A DNA stretch of 16,351 bases from Pseudomonadota bacterium (GTDB lineage Bacteria; Pseudomonadota; Gammaproteobacteria; Burkholderiales; Burkholderiaceae_C). Where the stretch lies: assembly GCA_023394015.1 (NCBI GenBank), contig JAEXBL010000200.1, positions 1-16,351 on the forward strand. Direction: 5' to 3'. Positions within the stretch are counted from its first letter, which is position 1; each line of letters starts with the position of its first letter. This document shows positions 1-7,399 of the stretch, one piece after another. Under the pieces are notes generated by a model. The model was not told the DNA's origin and did no database searches. It saw only the letters and a list, made by a program, of their open reading frames with translations. Made by a program: the position numbers and the translations under genes.

Positions 1-1
1 G

Positions 2-553
2 CTCACCGGCGCTTTTCACGAGGACGGCCTGGCCGACACCGCCGACGGCCTGGGCGGCGGGCTGACGCGCGAGCGCGCCTTGGCCATCATGAAGGATTCG
101 CGCATCGGCAGCTACGGCACGCTGGCGGTGGTGCTGGCGCTGGGGCTGAAGGTGGCGCTGACGGCGCTGCTGGCGCAACAGGGCGCCGGCCTGGCTGCGG
201 CGGCCGTGCTGGCCGCGCACGTGCTGTCGCGCGCCGCGCCGCTGGCCGTGATGCGGGCCATGCCCTACGTCGGCGAGGCCGATGGCAGCAAGGCCAAGCC
301 GCTGGCCGACGCGATCTCGCGGCGCGGCCTGTGGACCGGCCTGGCCTGGTCGCTGCCGGCGCTGGGGCTGCTGGGGTGGGGCGTTGGGTTTTGGGCCGTG
401 GCGGCGGCGGCGCTGCTGTGGGCGCTGGCGCTGGGCCACATGGGCCGCCTGCTGCGCCGGCGCCTGCAGGGCTTTACCGGCGACACCCTGGGCGCCACGC
501 AGCAGCTGTGCGAGCTAGCGCTGCTGCTGGGCGTGGCGCTGGCGCAGCCATGA
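2..553 (+). CDS. cobS: Adenosylcobinamide-GDP ribazoletransferase (cobalamin synthase), 5' end missing
   Basis: CobS is an inner-membrane enzyme that joins alpha-ribazole (or its 5'-phosphate) to adenosylcobinamide-GDP, the last assembly step of the nucleotide loop of coenzyme B12. The open frame runs in from the window edge; its first visible residues, TGAFHEDGLADTADGLGGG, are the conserved acidic metal-binding motif of the family, followed by RALAIMKDSRIGSYGT. After that come several hydrophobic Ala/Leu-rich segments consistent with membrane helices, ending in ALLLGVALAQP. 183 residues are visible; the family is usually about 250, so roughly 65 N-terminal residues lie outside the window. 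The stop TGA at 551-553 overlaps the ATG of the next gene (ATGA), so the two are probably translationally coupled. GC is very high, like the mutS side and unlike the cluster between them. Confidence 0.93.
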   Translation, partial: LTGAFHEDGLADTADGLGGGLTRERALAIMKDSRIGSYGTLAVVLALGLKVALTALLAQQGAGLAAAAVLAAHVLSRAAPLAVMRAMPYVGEADGSKAKPLADAISRRGLWTGLAWSLPALGLLGWGVGFWAVAAAALLWALALGHMGRLLRRRLQGFTGDTLGATQQLCELALLLGVALAQP

Positions 554-1104
554 GCACCTTGTGGCTGCTGCGCCATGCCCCGGTGCTGGCCGCGCCGGGC
601 CTGTGTTACGGCGCCAGCGACCTGCCGGCCGACGCCACCGCCACGCAGGCGGCGGCGCAGGCGATGGCGGCGCGCTTGCCGCCGGGCATCGCCGTGCAGC
701 ACTCGCCGCTGCAAAGATGCGAGTTGCTGGCGCATTCTCTGCAAGTGCTGCGGCCTGATTTGGTGCCGAGCACCGATCCCCGCCTGCGCGAGATGGACTT
801 CGGCGCCTGGGAAGGCCGGCGCTGGGCCGAGCTGCCGCGCGCCGAGTTCGACCGCTGGCTGGCCGACTTTGCCGGCACCCCGCCGGCCACCGGCGCCGAG
901 AGCGTGCGCGCGCTGATGGCCCGCGTGAGCGAAGCCTGGGCCGACTGGCGCGCCAGCGGCGCCGACGCGCTGTGGATCACCCACGCCGGCGTGATGCGCG
1001 CCGCGCTGCTGCTGTCGCGCGGCGTCAGCTTGCCCGCCAGCGCCGCCGACTGGCCGGCCGACGAACTGCCGTTGGGTCAGGTGTTGACGCTGCGCGTGGC
1101 TTGA
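550..1104 (+). CDS. cobC: Histidine phosphatase family protein, probable alpha-ribazole phosphatase
   Basis: This protein of 184 residues belongs to the histidine phosphatase superfamily. The phosphohistidine motif is LLRHAP, with Arg8 and His9 near the N-terminus. A second conserved stretch, REMDFGAWEGRRW, carries acidic catalytic residues, and the second catalytic His is His145 in ITHAGV. CobC removes phosphate from alpha-ribazole-5'-phosphate or adenosylcobalamin-5'-phosphate in the nucleotide-loop pathway. The motifs alone give only the superfamily; the ATGA overlap with cobS is what argues for the CobC role. The start at 550 is chosen because it places the RH motif at residues 8-9, as is usual for the family, and because of the coupling. 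A general phosphoglycerate-mutase-like phosphatase remains possible. Confidence 0.8.
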   Translation: MSTLWLLRHAPVLAAPGLCYGASDLPADATATQAAAQAMAARLPPGIAVQHSPLQRCELLAHSLQVLRPDLVPSTDPRLREMDFGAWEGRRWAELPRAEFDRWLADFAGTPPATGAESVRALMARVSEAWADWRASGADALWITHAGVMRAALLLSRGVSLPASAADWPADELPLGQVLTLRVA

Positions 1105-1116
1105 GGTGCCGGGTCG

Positions 1117-1143
1117 GTGGGCGCGGCCAAGATCGGCGCCCAC
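1117..1143 (+). terminator. Hairpin after the cobS-cobC pair, possible terminator
   Basis: GTGGGCGC at 1117-1124 pairs perfectly with GCGCCCAC at 1136-1143 around an 11-base loop, 13 bases after the cobC-like stop. There is no T-run after the stem, so it is not a classical intrinsic terminator. It could still pause polymerase or protect the mRNA 3' end. In such GC-rich DNA some hairpins arise by chance. Confidence 0.3.
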
Positions 1144-1196
1144 AGCGCGGCTGACCGTGGCTTGCGCGCTGCCGCCCGTGGCGCTAGCATCACTGT

Positions 1197-1898
1197 ATGT
1201 ATGAACAGTATTCCCTGTTCGCCGACGCCACCGCCGTGCCGCTGGTGCGCGATGCCGAAGGCGGCATCCGCTACCACCCGGCCTGCGTGCCCGAACACAC
1301 GGCGGCGGCCTGGCTGAAGGCATTGTTGCCCCTGATCCGTTGGCGCAGCGAGGAGCGGCCGATGTACGACCGCATCGTCGCCGTGCCGCGCCTGATGGCC
1401 AGCCTGGCGCTGGATGACGCGGCGCGGCCGGCCTGCATCGACGCCGCGCTGGCGGCGGTGCGGGCGGTGGCGCCGGCGCCCTACACGCGCGTGGGACTCA
1501 ACCTGTACCGCGGCGGGCGCGACAGCGTGGCCATGCACAACGACCGCCTGCACGGCCTGGCGGCGAGCCAGCCGATCGCCATCCTGTCGCTGGGCGCGGC
1601 GCGCGACATGCTGATCCGCGCCAAAAGCGGCGGCGCCAGCCAGCGCGTGCGCCTGGCGCCGGGCAGCGTGCTGGTGATGAGCCACGCGTCGCAGCGCACG
1701 CACGAGCACGGCATCCCGAAAAGCGCCGACGACCCGGGGCCGCGCATCAGCCTGGCGTTTCGGGTGCGGCGGAGCGTGGTGCGACGCGCTGCCAACGATG
1801 GATTTGCGTTGACTCGATCACTGGCCACAGGCATCGATAACTACTGGGTCAAAGGCCGACTGACAGATTGCTCTGAGCCTGCCTCGAGCACCCGTTGA
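1197..1898 (+). CDS. AlkB-family 2-oxoglutarate/Fe(II)-dependent dioxygenase (alkylated nucleic acid repair)
   Basis: AlkB-type enzymes oxidatively remove methyl or etheno adducts from DNA or RNA bases. The iron ligands are His114 and Asp116 in MHNDRLH and His171 in HEHGIPK; the 2-oxoglutarate-binding arginines are Arg183 and Arg189 in RISLAFR. The spacings match E. coli AlkB (His131, Asp133, His187, Arg204, Arg210). NLYRGG upstream of the HxD motif is the usual start of the core strand region. The start ATG at 1197 has no clear ribosome binding site. The family fold normally ends a few residues after the last Arg, but here the frame continues about 44 more residues (190-233) of unrelated sequence, the last part overlapping the 3' end of the convergent GntR gene by 58 bases. 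The tail looks acquired by loss of the native stop at a junction (inference). Confidence 0.87.
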   Translation: MYEQYSLFADATAVPLVRDAEGGIRYHPACVPEHTAAAWLKALLPLIRWRSEERPMYDRIVAVPRLMASLALDDAARPACIDAALAAVRAVAPAPYTRVGLNLYRGGRDSVAMHNDRLHGLAASQPIAILSLGAARDMLIRAKSGGASQRVRLAPGSVLVMSHASQRTHEHGIPKSADDPGPRISLAFRVRRSVVRRAANDGFALTRSLATGIDNYWVKGRLTDCSEPASSTR

Positions 1899-2545
1899 TA
1901 GTTGTCGCGCAGCAGCACACCAGCGTAGTACACGTGTTCGCGCATCAATTGTTCCGCGCGCTGAGGGTGTCCATCGATCACCGCCTGAGTAATGCGATGG
2001 TGGTCGTCATGCGATCGCAGGATGATCCAGTGGTCGTGCCACAGCATGATGCGGTCGGAGGCGAAGGGCACGGCCTGTGCCTGGGCGGCGAAGCGTTCCA
2101 GCCAGGCATTGCCGGCGGCGTGGATCAATGTGTTATGGAAGGTCACATTCATCTGCTGATAAGCAGGCAGATCACGCGGCAGCAGCTTGCCCTTGGCCAG
2201 AATCGCATCCCCGGTGCGAAGGCAGTCGCGCAGTACGCTGGCATCTTGTTCGCTCAGCCCTCGCGTGGCGACCAAGCGGCACGCCAGACCTTCCAGATTG
2301 GCGCGAACCTCGTAGGCATCTAGAACGTCCGACAGTGCGAAGCTGCGGACCAGATAGCCGCGCTTGGGCTGGTGGTCGATCAACCCCTCGATCGCCAACT
2401 CAGCCAGCGCAGCACGCACTGGCGTGCGCGAGACGGAGAGGCTTTGGGCAACCGGGATTTCCTCCAGTCGCTGTCCCGGCGCCAACTGGCCGGACAGGAT
2501 CCAACTGCGCAGGGTTTCGGTGACTTGGCGGGCCAGTGTGCTCAT
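1841..2545 (-). CDS. GntR-family transcriptional regulator, FadR/FCD subfamily
   Basis: This 234-residue regulator has an N-terminal winged helix-turn-helix (about residues 5-68), with the diagnostic SGQLAPGQRLEE, VSRTPVRAAL and KRGYLVR stretches. An all-helical FCD effector domain follows (about 72-220). In the FCD domain the histidines of NVTFHNTL, DDHHRI and MREHVYYA are candidate metal or ligand contacts. The usual Asp of the DxxFH motif is Asn here. Such proteins commonly repress an adjacent catabolic operon until a carboxylate-type ligand binds. It is divergent from the SDR/transporter operon and shares with it a 101-base gap containing two palindromic operators, so local and autoregulatory control is likely (inference). 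The ATG at 2543-2545 lacks a Shine-Dalgarno sequence. Its 3' end overlaps the AlkB-family gene tail by 58 bases. Confidence 0.93.
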   Translation of the reverse strand: MSTLARQVTETLRSWILSGQLAPGQRLEEIPVAQSLSVSRTPVRAALAELAIEGLIDHQPKRGYLVRSFALSDVLDAYEVRANLEGLACRLVATRGLSEQDASVLRDCLRTGDAILAKGKLLPRDLPAYQQMNVTFHNTLIHAAGNAWLERFAAQAQAVPFASDRIMLWHDHWIILRSHDDHHRITQAVIDGHPQRAEQLMREHVYYAGVLLRDNYQRVLEAGSEQSVSRPLTQ

Positions 2546-2550
2546 GGGGA

Positions 2551-2563
2551 TATGTATACATGA
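2551..2563. promoter_or_regulatory. Candidate GntR operator O1 (regulator side)
   Basis: ATGTATACAT at 2552-2561 is a perfect 10-base palindrome, 7 bases upstream of the regulator start codon. It resembles the TNGTNNNACNA type of site bound by FadR-subfamily GntR proteins. Read on the minus strand the 13-mer is TCATGTATACATA, matching O2 at 12 of 13 positions. Its TATACA core could also be the -10 element of the regulator's own promoter, implying autorepression. Confidence 0.65.
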
Positions 2564-2624
2564 AAGCTTAGTGCTCCAACTTGTACTGGGGAAATATCGG
2601 GAAAGTACCTAGGAAATATCTTTC

Positions 2625-2637
2625 TCATGTATACACA
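2625..2637. promoter_or_regulatory. Candidate GntR operator O2 (operon side)
   Basis: TCATGTATACACA on the plus strand contains the palindrome TGTATACA (2628-2635), 11 bases before the SDR start codon. It is the inverted counterpart of O1. The two palindrome centres are about 75 bp apart, close to seven helical turns, so both lie on the same DNA face and a repression loop is possible. TATACA at 2630-2635 is also the best -10-like hexamer before the operon; no good -35 was found. Confidence 0.65.
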
Positions 2638-2646
2638 ATCCCAAGG

Positions 2647-3417
2647 ATGGATAGTTCCCATACATCTCGGCTGGCGTTGGTGACTGGTGGCGGTCGAGGC
2701 ATTGGCGCAGCAGTTTGCCGTGAACTCGCGGCACAGGGTCTGCGGCTGGTCGTGACGGACATGGATGCCGGCAACGCAGCCCGCGTGGCCTCCAAGTTGG
2801 GAGCCGACCACCTGTACCGGGCCCTGAATGTCACGGATGAGGCCAGGGTGCAGCAGGTGTTCGACGAGCTCGAGGACGAGGTGGGACCGGTGTCGGTCCT
2901 GGTGTGCGTCGCCGGGGTGCTGCTGCATCCGGGCGGGCAGCGCGCCATGATCTGCGACACCAATTTGGCCGACTGGCAGACCACCTTCGACGTCAATGCG
3001 CGCGGCACCTTTCTGTGTGGTCGCGCCATGTTGCGGGCGCGGTCAAGGCGACCGGTCGAGCATGGTCGCATCGTGACTTTCGGCTCGGTGGCGGCGCAAC
3101 TGGGCGGCTACCGGTCAAGTGCGACTTACATTGCCGCGAAGTCGGCGGTCATGGGGCTGACCAAAGCGATGGCGCGCGAGGCGGCCCCCCTGGGCATCAC
3201 GGCCAATGCCGTGGCGCCCGGTCTGATCGACACTGACATGCTGCGCAGCACCGTGGCCAGCAGTGGCGCGCTGCAGGCGGCTGCGCAAGCCATCCCGCTG
3301 GGCCGCATCGGTACGGTGGACGACGTGGCGGCCGCAGTCGGGTTTCTGGTATCCGAGCGTGCCGGCTACATCACTGGCAGCGTGATCGACGTGAACGGTG
3401 GGTATCGCATGCAGTGA
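2647..3417 (+). CDS. Short-chain dehydrogenase/reductase (SDR 1), first gene of the catabolic operon
   Basis: A classical SDR of 256 residues. The Rossmann glycine motif is TGGGRGIG (13-20). Asp38 at the end of the second strand points to NAD(H) rather than NADP(H). The catalytic set is Asn117 (DVNARG), Ser147, Tyr161 and Lys165 (YIAAK), and the C-terminal APGLIDTDM segment is typical. The usual NNAG structural motif is replaced by CVAG (87-90), an uncommon variation. The ATG at 2647 is chosen because the family N-terminus fits; AAGG sits directly against it, so initiation is unusual (see findings). A TTG at 2581 in the same frame would add 22 residues reading through operator O2 and is unlikely. 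Substrate unknown; an alcohol/ketone oxidoreductase role is family knowledge. A 52-base gap to the binding-protein gene suggests co-transcription. Confidence 0.9.
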   Translation: MDSSHTSRLALVTGGGRGIGAAVCRELAAQGLRLVVTDMDAGNAARVASKLGADHLYRALNVTDEARVQQVFDELEDEVGPVSVLVCVAGVLLHPGGQRAMICDTNLADWQTTFDVNARGTFLCGRAMLRARSRRPVEHGRIVTFGSVAAQLGGYRSSATYIAAKSAVMGLTKAMAREAAPLGITANAVAPGLIDTDMLRSTVASSGALQAAAQAIPLGRIGTVDDVAAAVGFLVSERAGYITGSVIDVNGGYRMQ

Positions 3418-3469
3418 GCGTTGCGGCGGATCAGCCGAGTTTCTTCGGATTCATCTCAAAGGAGACGAC

Positions 3470-4681
3470 ATGAAAGTCAAGCAGACGATCAAGCATCTGG
3501 CGGCTGCCGCGCTGGCCACGGTGGCAGCGCATGCCATGGCACAGGAACCCGGTGTGACCGACGAGACGATCAAGATCGGCATCTTCTCGCCTCTTTCGGG
3601 CAATGCCATGGCCTACGGTTTCGACGTGATCAACGCGGCCAAGATGTACTACGACAAGGTCAACAAGGATGGCGGCGTGCATGGACGCAAGCTGGAACTG
3701 GTGATCGAGGATGACCGCTGCAACGCCAATGACCTGCTGGCGGCGGTCAAGAAGCTGACGGAACAGGACAAAGTGTTTGTGCTCAATGGCGGCTCCTGCT
3801 CGGCACCGGTAGTGGGCGCGCGCGAGTACGTGGAGCGCGCGCAGATCCCGCTGGTCATGCTCAACGCCTCCGGTGATGGCGCGCTGTACCCGCCATCCAA
3901 GTACATCTACGGCGCATTCTCGATCTCGCAGCGGGCGGTGGGCGGCTCGGCGGTGCAGTTCGCGAGTGAGCACCTCAAGGCCAAGAAGATCGGCTACATC
4001 AATCATGACGATGCCTACGGGGGCTGGAACCTGGAGGCGGCCCAAGTTCAGGCCAAGCACCTCAGCGGCGTGACACTGAATGTCGAATCGCTCAACCCGA
4101 ATATCACCGACGTGACCGCGCCGATGCTCAAGATCAAGGCCGCCAACCCGGATGCGTTGATTCTGACGACCTACGCGAGGCCGGCTGGGCTGATCATCAA
4201 GCGCGCGCACGAACTGGGTTTCGACAAGCCCATCATCCTGACCGTGACCGGCACGGCCGACCTGAAGCAACTGGTCGAGAACGTCGGCAACAAGGAGGCG
4301 CTGAGGAACTTCTATCTGCAGGACGTGCTGGCGGATGTACCCGGCGGTCCGAAGATCAAATGGGTGTACGACATGTACGCTGCCGCGTATCCTGACTTGG
4401 CTGCCAAGCCGGGTCATCCGCAGAGCTACATGCCTTATGGCATAGCGCCGGCCATGGCGATCGTCAATGCGCTCGAGGAGGCGGGCCCGCAACCGACGCG
4501 CGAGAAGTTCCTGGCTGCCATGTCGAAGATGAAGTTCGATTCCGGCGTGATGGCCGGACCGATCGAGTTCGGGCCGGATGACCACGCGGCGCAGGAGTCG
4601 GCCATCTACCTCAAGTTCGACGGCAGCACGCAGACGTTGATTCCAGGCGCCTACAGCAGCATCTGGAAATACAACAAGTGA
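3470..4681 (+). CDS. Periplasmic substrate-binding protein of a branched-chain-amino-acid-type (HAAT) ABC transporter
   Basis: This 403-residue LivJ/LivK-like binding protein has a clear signal peptide: basic MKVKQTIKH, an Ala-rich hydrophobic core, and likely cleavage after Ala24 in AHAMA-QEPG. The mature protein begins TDETIKIGIFSPLSG, the standard entry of the Peripla_BP_6 fold, followed by GGVHGRKLELVIEDD and further typical elements such as NGGSCSAPV and YINHDDAYG. The start at 3470 has a strong AAGGAG (3459-3464); the same frame is open back to 3398, but that would overlap SDR 1 and bury the signal peptide. Members of this family bind amino acids, but also aromatic acids, amides, urea and other carboxylates. 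With catabolic genes around it and no amino acid genes, the ligand is probably the pathway substrate (inference). Confidence 0.93.
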   Translation: MKVKQTIKHLAAAALATVAAHAMAQEPGVTDETIKIGIFSPLSGNAMAYGFDVINAAKMYYDKVNKDGGVHGRKLELVIEDDRCNANDLLAAVKKLTEQDKVFVLNGGSCSAPVVGAREYVERAQIPLVMLNASGDGALYPPSKYIYGAFSISQRAVGGSAVQFASEHLKAKKIGYINHDDAYGGWNLEAAQVQAKHLSGVTLNVESLNPNITDVTAPMLKIKAANPDALILTTYARPAGLIIKRAHELGFDKPIILTVTGTADLKQLVENVGNKEALRNFYLQDVLADVPGGPKIKWVYDMYAAAYPDLAAKPGHPQSYMPYGIAPAMAIVNALEEAGPQPTREKFLAAMSKMKFDSGVMAGPIEFGPDDHAAQESAIYLKFDGSTQTLIPGAYSSIWKYNK

Positions 4682-4713
4682 CGTCGGCTGGAACAGCAGC
4701 GGGTTGCTGACGC

Positions 4714-5616
4714 ATGAGTTGGGCCGACGCGTGGTTGTTCCTCCAGCAGGGTGTGCTGTCCGGCATGGTGACGGGCAGCGTCTACGCCTTGCTGGCGCTG
4801 GCCATCGTGACCATCTTCAAGACCACGGACGTGCCGAACTTTGCCCAGGGTGAAATGTTCATGGCAGGTGGCTACATCGCCATGTTCCTGCTGGTCGTGG
4901 GGCAGTGGCCCTACGTCTTCGCGGCACTCGCCGCGCTGTTTGGCATGGGCCTGCTGGGCGCGGCTTTCCAGGCTGGCGTGATGGAGCGGGTGACCGCCGC
5001 CAAAGGCGTCGGGGTGCAACTGGTGATTGCCACACTCGGGTTCGCCTATCTGCTCAAGGGCGTGGTGCGCCGGACCGGCTTGGGTGACGCGCCGCGCTCG
5101 CTGCCCTCGGTGGTGCCACAGGAGTCGGTGATGATCGGGCAGGCCTCCCTGACGCTGCTGGACCTGACCATCTTCGCCGTATCGGTGGTCGTGATGGTGC
5201 TGCTCTATCTCTTGTTCGCCCACACGCGATACGGGCGCGCGATGCGTGCCGTGGGCATGAACCCGCGTGGAGCCCAGATCGTCGGGGTGCGGCTGGCAGC
5301 GGTGCGCATGCAGATCTGGGCGCTTGCGGGCCTGTTGGCGGCCATCGCGGCATTGCTCATCACGCCCAAGATCCTGATCACGCCGGATATCGGTCACATC
5401 GCGATCCTGGCTTATGCGGCGGCGATCGTCGGCGGGTTCACCAGTCTGCCGGGCGCGGTGGTCGGCGGCTTCGTCATCGGCATCGTCGAGAACCTGGTCG
5501 GGCTGTTCATCTCGTCCAATGCCATCGTCGTGGCTCCTTTCGTGGCGATCATGCTGGTGCTGCTGTTGCGTCCACAGGGCCTGCTGGGCGGCAAGCCCCA
5601 GGTGAAGAAGGTATGA
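4714..5616 (+). CDS. livH: Branched-chain-amino-acid-type ABC transporter permease, LivH family
   Basis: An inner-membrane permease of 300 residues, normal length for LivH, composed of about eight hydrophobic segments. Diagnostic stretches are SGMVTGSVYALLALA near the N-terminus, PNFAQGEMFMAGGY (about 42-55), and the C-terminal GAVVGGFVIGIVENL and RPQGLLGG. LivH pairs with LivM to form the channel of a HAAT importer. It follows the binding protein by 32 bases, and its stop overlaps the livM start (ATGA at 5613-5616). The ribosome binding site is weak (GCGGG about 15 bases upstream), so translation may depend on the preceding gene. The symbol names the family; the substrate need not be a branched-chain amino acid. 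Confidence 0.92.
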   Translation: MSWADAWLFLQQGVLSGMVTGSVYALLALAIVTIFKTTDVPNFAQGEMFMAGGYIAMFLLVVGQWPYVFAALAALFGMGLLGAAFQAGVMERVTAAKGVGVQLVIATLGFAYLLKGVVRRTGLGDAPRSLPSVVPQESVMIGQASLTLLDLTIFAVSVVVMVLLYLLFAHTRYGRAMRAVGMNPRGAQIVGVRLAAVRMQIWALAGLLAAIAALLITPKILITPDIGHIAILAYAAAIVGGFTSLPGAVVGGFVIGIVENLVGLFISSNAIVVAPFVAIMLVLLLRPQGLLGGKPQVKKV

Positions 5617-6608
5617 GCCGTGTAAGCATGGCCGGCAAGGGTTGGGCCCGCGGTGGTGATGTCTGGGCGCTCGGGGTGATCGCGCTGGTGTTGTTGATTC
5701 TTCCCTGGGTCGGCACCGGTTACGTGCTGTATGTGGCCAACCTGCTCATGGTGTTCACGGTGCTGGCGCTGGGCATGCATGTGGTGATCGGTGAAACGGG
5801 GCAGTTCGCACTTTCGCACGCAGCGTTTTTTGGCATTGGCATCTATACGGCCGGCCTGATGAACAACCACCTGGGCTGGCCGTTTCCCTTCACGATCCTG
5901 GCCGGTGCGGCGCTGGCTGGCGCGCTGGGTCTGGTGATCGGTGTGCTGGCGCTGCGCATGCGCGACATTTATCTGGCGCTGGCCACGTTCGCATTCGGCG
6001 AGGCCATGCAGTGGGTGTTCCTGAACTGGAACTCGGTGACCCATGGCTCCAACGGGTTGCAGCTCAAGCCGGCTTCGCTGGGGTCGCTTAAGCTGATCTC
6101 GGACGCCCAGGCTTATCCATTCGTCATCGCGCTGGCGGCGCTGATGTTGGCGCTCACGGTCTGGCTGTCGCGCTCGCGCCTGGGACTCGCCTGGCGTGCC
6201 ACGCGTGAGAGCGAGGTGGCAGCGCAGGCCATGGGCGTGCACGTGCGCGCCGCCAAGGTGAGCGCGTTTGCACTGTCGGCCTTGTTCGCGGGCGTGGCCG
6301 GCGGAATGTACACCTTATTCACCTCGTTCATCCACCCCGAAAGCCTGGGGTTCCAGGCCACGATCCTAGTGCTGATCATGGTGGTGGTTGGTGGACTGGG
6401 GTCGGTGCGCGGGGCTGTTGCAGGGGCCATCGTCTTTGGCCTGATCTCGGAACTGCTGCGGCAGGCGCCCTCGTTCCAGGAGATTATCTACGGCGCCATC
6501 CTGATGCTTTTCATGATGTTTGCCCCGCGTGGGGTGGCGGCCCTGCTGGGGCAACGCCGCGATGCCCGCATGCCGGAATCGGCCCCCGTGCAGGGAGAGG
6601 GCGCTTGA
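5613..6608 (+). CDS. livM: Branched-chain-amino-acid-type ABC transporter permease, LivM family
   Basis: The second membrane subunit, 331 residues and rich in hydrophobic helices. LivM hallmarks are GQFALSHAAFFGIGIYTAG (about 67-85), LRMRDIYLALATFAFGE (about 112-128), and near the C-terminus VVVGGLGSVRGAVAGAIVFG. The start at 5613 overlaps the livH stop by four bases; an ATG at 5628 (MAGKG) is an alternative with little effect on the product. The gene ends in TGA at 6606-6608, overlapping the TTG start proposed for livG. These overlaps are typical of a single transporter operon. Confidence 0.92.
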   Translation: MSRVSMAGKGWARGGDVWALGVIALVLLILPWVGTGYVLYVANLLMVFTVLALGMHVVIGETGQFALSHAAFFGIGIYTAGLMNNHLGWPFPFTILAGAALAGALGLVIGVLALRMRDIYLALATFAFGEAMQWVFLNWNSVTHGSNGLQLKPASLGSLKLISDAQAYPFVIALAALMLALTVWLSRSRLGLAWRATRESEVAAQAMGVHVRAAKVSAFALSALFAGVAGGMYTLFTSFIHPESLGFQATILVLIMVVVGGLGSVRGAVAGAIVFGLISELLRQAPSFQEIIYGAILMLFMMFAPRGVAALLGQRRDARMPESAPVQGEGA

Positions 6609-7399
6609 GCGCCGGCGATGTGGACACCATGCTAGAGGTACGTAAGCTGACCGTCGACTTCGGTGGCATCAAGGCCGTCAATCATTTGTCGATGGCCGTG
6701 CAACCCCGCACCATTCACGCGCTGATCGGCCCCAACGGAGCTGGCAAGTCGACCACTTTCAACTGCATCTCGCGCTTCTACACGCCGACATCTGGCAGCG
6801 TGTATTACCTGGGGCAGGATCTGATGCCGGTCAAGGCTCGCGACATGGCTGCGCTCGGCATCGCGCGAACATTCCAGAATCTGGAGCTGTTTACCGAGTT
6901 GTCCGTGCTGGACAACGTTCTGCTGGGCATGCACCGTGCCGCTAGACAGCCGACTGGCTGGACGCACCTGCTGCGGTCACCGGGCCGGTCCGATGTGGAA
7001 CAGGCGCTCGTGCTGCTCGACCGCGTTGGCCTAGCCGACTTTCATGCCCTGCCAGCGCGTCACCTGGATTTCGGCCGACAGAAAATGCTGGAGTTGGCGC
7101 GCGCCATGGCGGTTGGTCCGAAGCTGCTGCTACTCGACGAGCCCGCAGCCGGACTGCGCAATCGCGAGATCGACCAGCTTGACCGCCTACTGCGCGAACT
7201 GGTTGACCGCGATGGCGTGACGGTGCTGCTGGTCGAGCACGTGATGCAGTTGGTGATGGCGATCTCCGACACGGTCACGGTGATGGCCTTTGGCGAAAAA
7301 ATTGCCGAGGGCAAGCCGGCCGAGGTTGCTCGGGACGAGCGCGTGATCCAGGCTTACCTGGGCGCGCCGGCACTTGGGGTGGAGCGTTCGCATGCCTGA
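6605..7399 (+). CDS. livG: Branched-chain-amino-acid-type ABC transporter ATP-binding protein, LivG family
   Basis: The first ATPase subunit, 264 residues if translation starts at TTG 6605. The Walker A motif is GPNGAGKST (42-50), with a Q-loop in TFQNLELF. The degenerate signature LDFGRQK is in the style of LivG proteins, in place of LSGGQ. Walker B is LLLLDEP followed by AAGL, and the switch His is in VEHVM. GGGAGAGG at 6593-6600 lies at normal distance before the TTG, which overlaps the livM stop (TTGA), so this start is preferred. ATG at 6629 (MLEVRKL) is the alternative, losing eight residues. The next gene overlaps the 3' end by 8 bases. Confidence 0.92.
   Translation: MSAGDVDTMLEVRKLTVDFGGIKAVNHLSMAVQPRTIHALIGPNGAGKSTTFNCISRFYTPTSGSVYYLGQDLMPVKARDMAALGIARTFQNLELFTELSVLDNVLLGMHRAARQPTGWTHLLRSPGRSDVEQALVLLDRVGLADFHALPARHLDFGRQKMLELARAMAVGPKLLLLDEPAAGLRNREIDQLDRLLRELVDRDGVTVLLVEHVMQLVMAISDTVTVMAFGEKIAEGKPAEVARDERVIQAYLGAPALGVERSHA

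Noticed and set aside
265..1323. A 352-residue minus-strand frame across cobS, cobC and the start of the AlkB gene
   Set aside because: Three recognisable plus-strand proteins occupy this stretch; the frame is Arg/Pro/Ala-rich without motifs.
2581..2646. TTG start giving SDR 1 a 22-residue extension
   Set aside because: It would translate through operator O2 and the probable -10 element, has no ribosome site, and the extra residues do not fit the SDR N-terminus.
3398..3469. Upstream extension of the binding protein
   Set aside because: It overlaps SDR 1 and would bury a perfect signal peptide; AAGGAG before ATG 3470 decides the start.
3431..4585. A 384-residue open frame on the minus strand opposite the binding protein
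   Set aside because: Arg/His-rich shadow of a clearly coding gene with signal peptide and family motifs.
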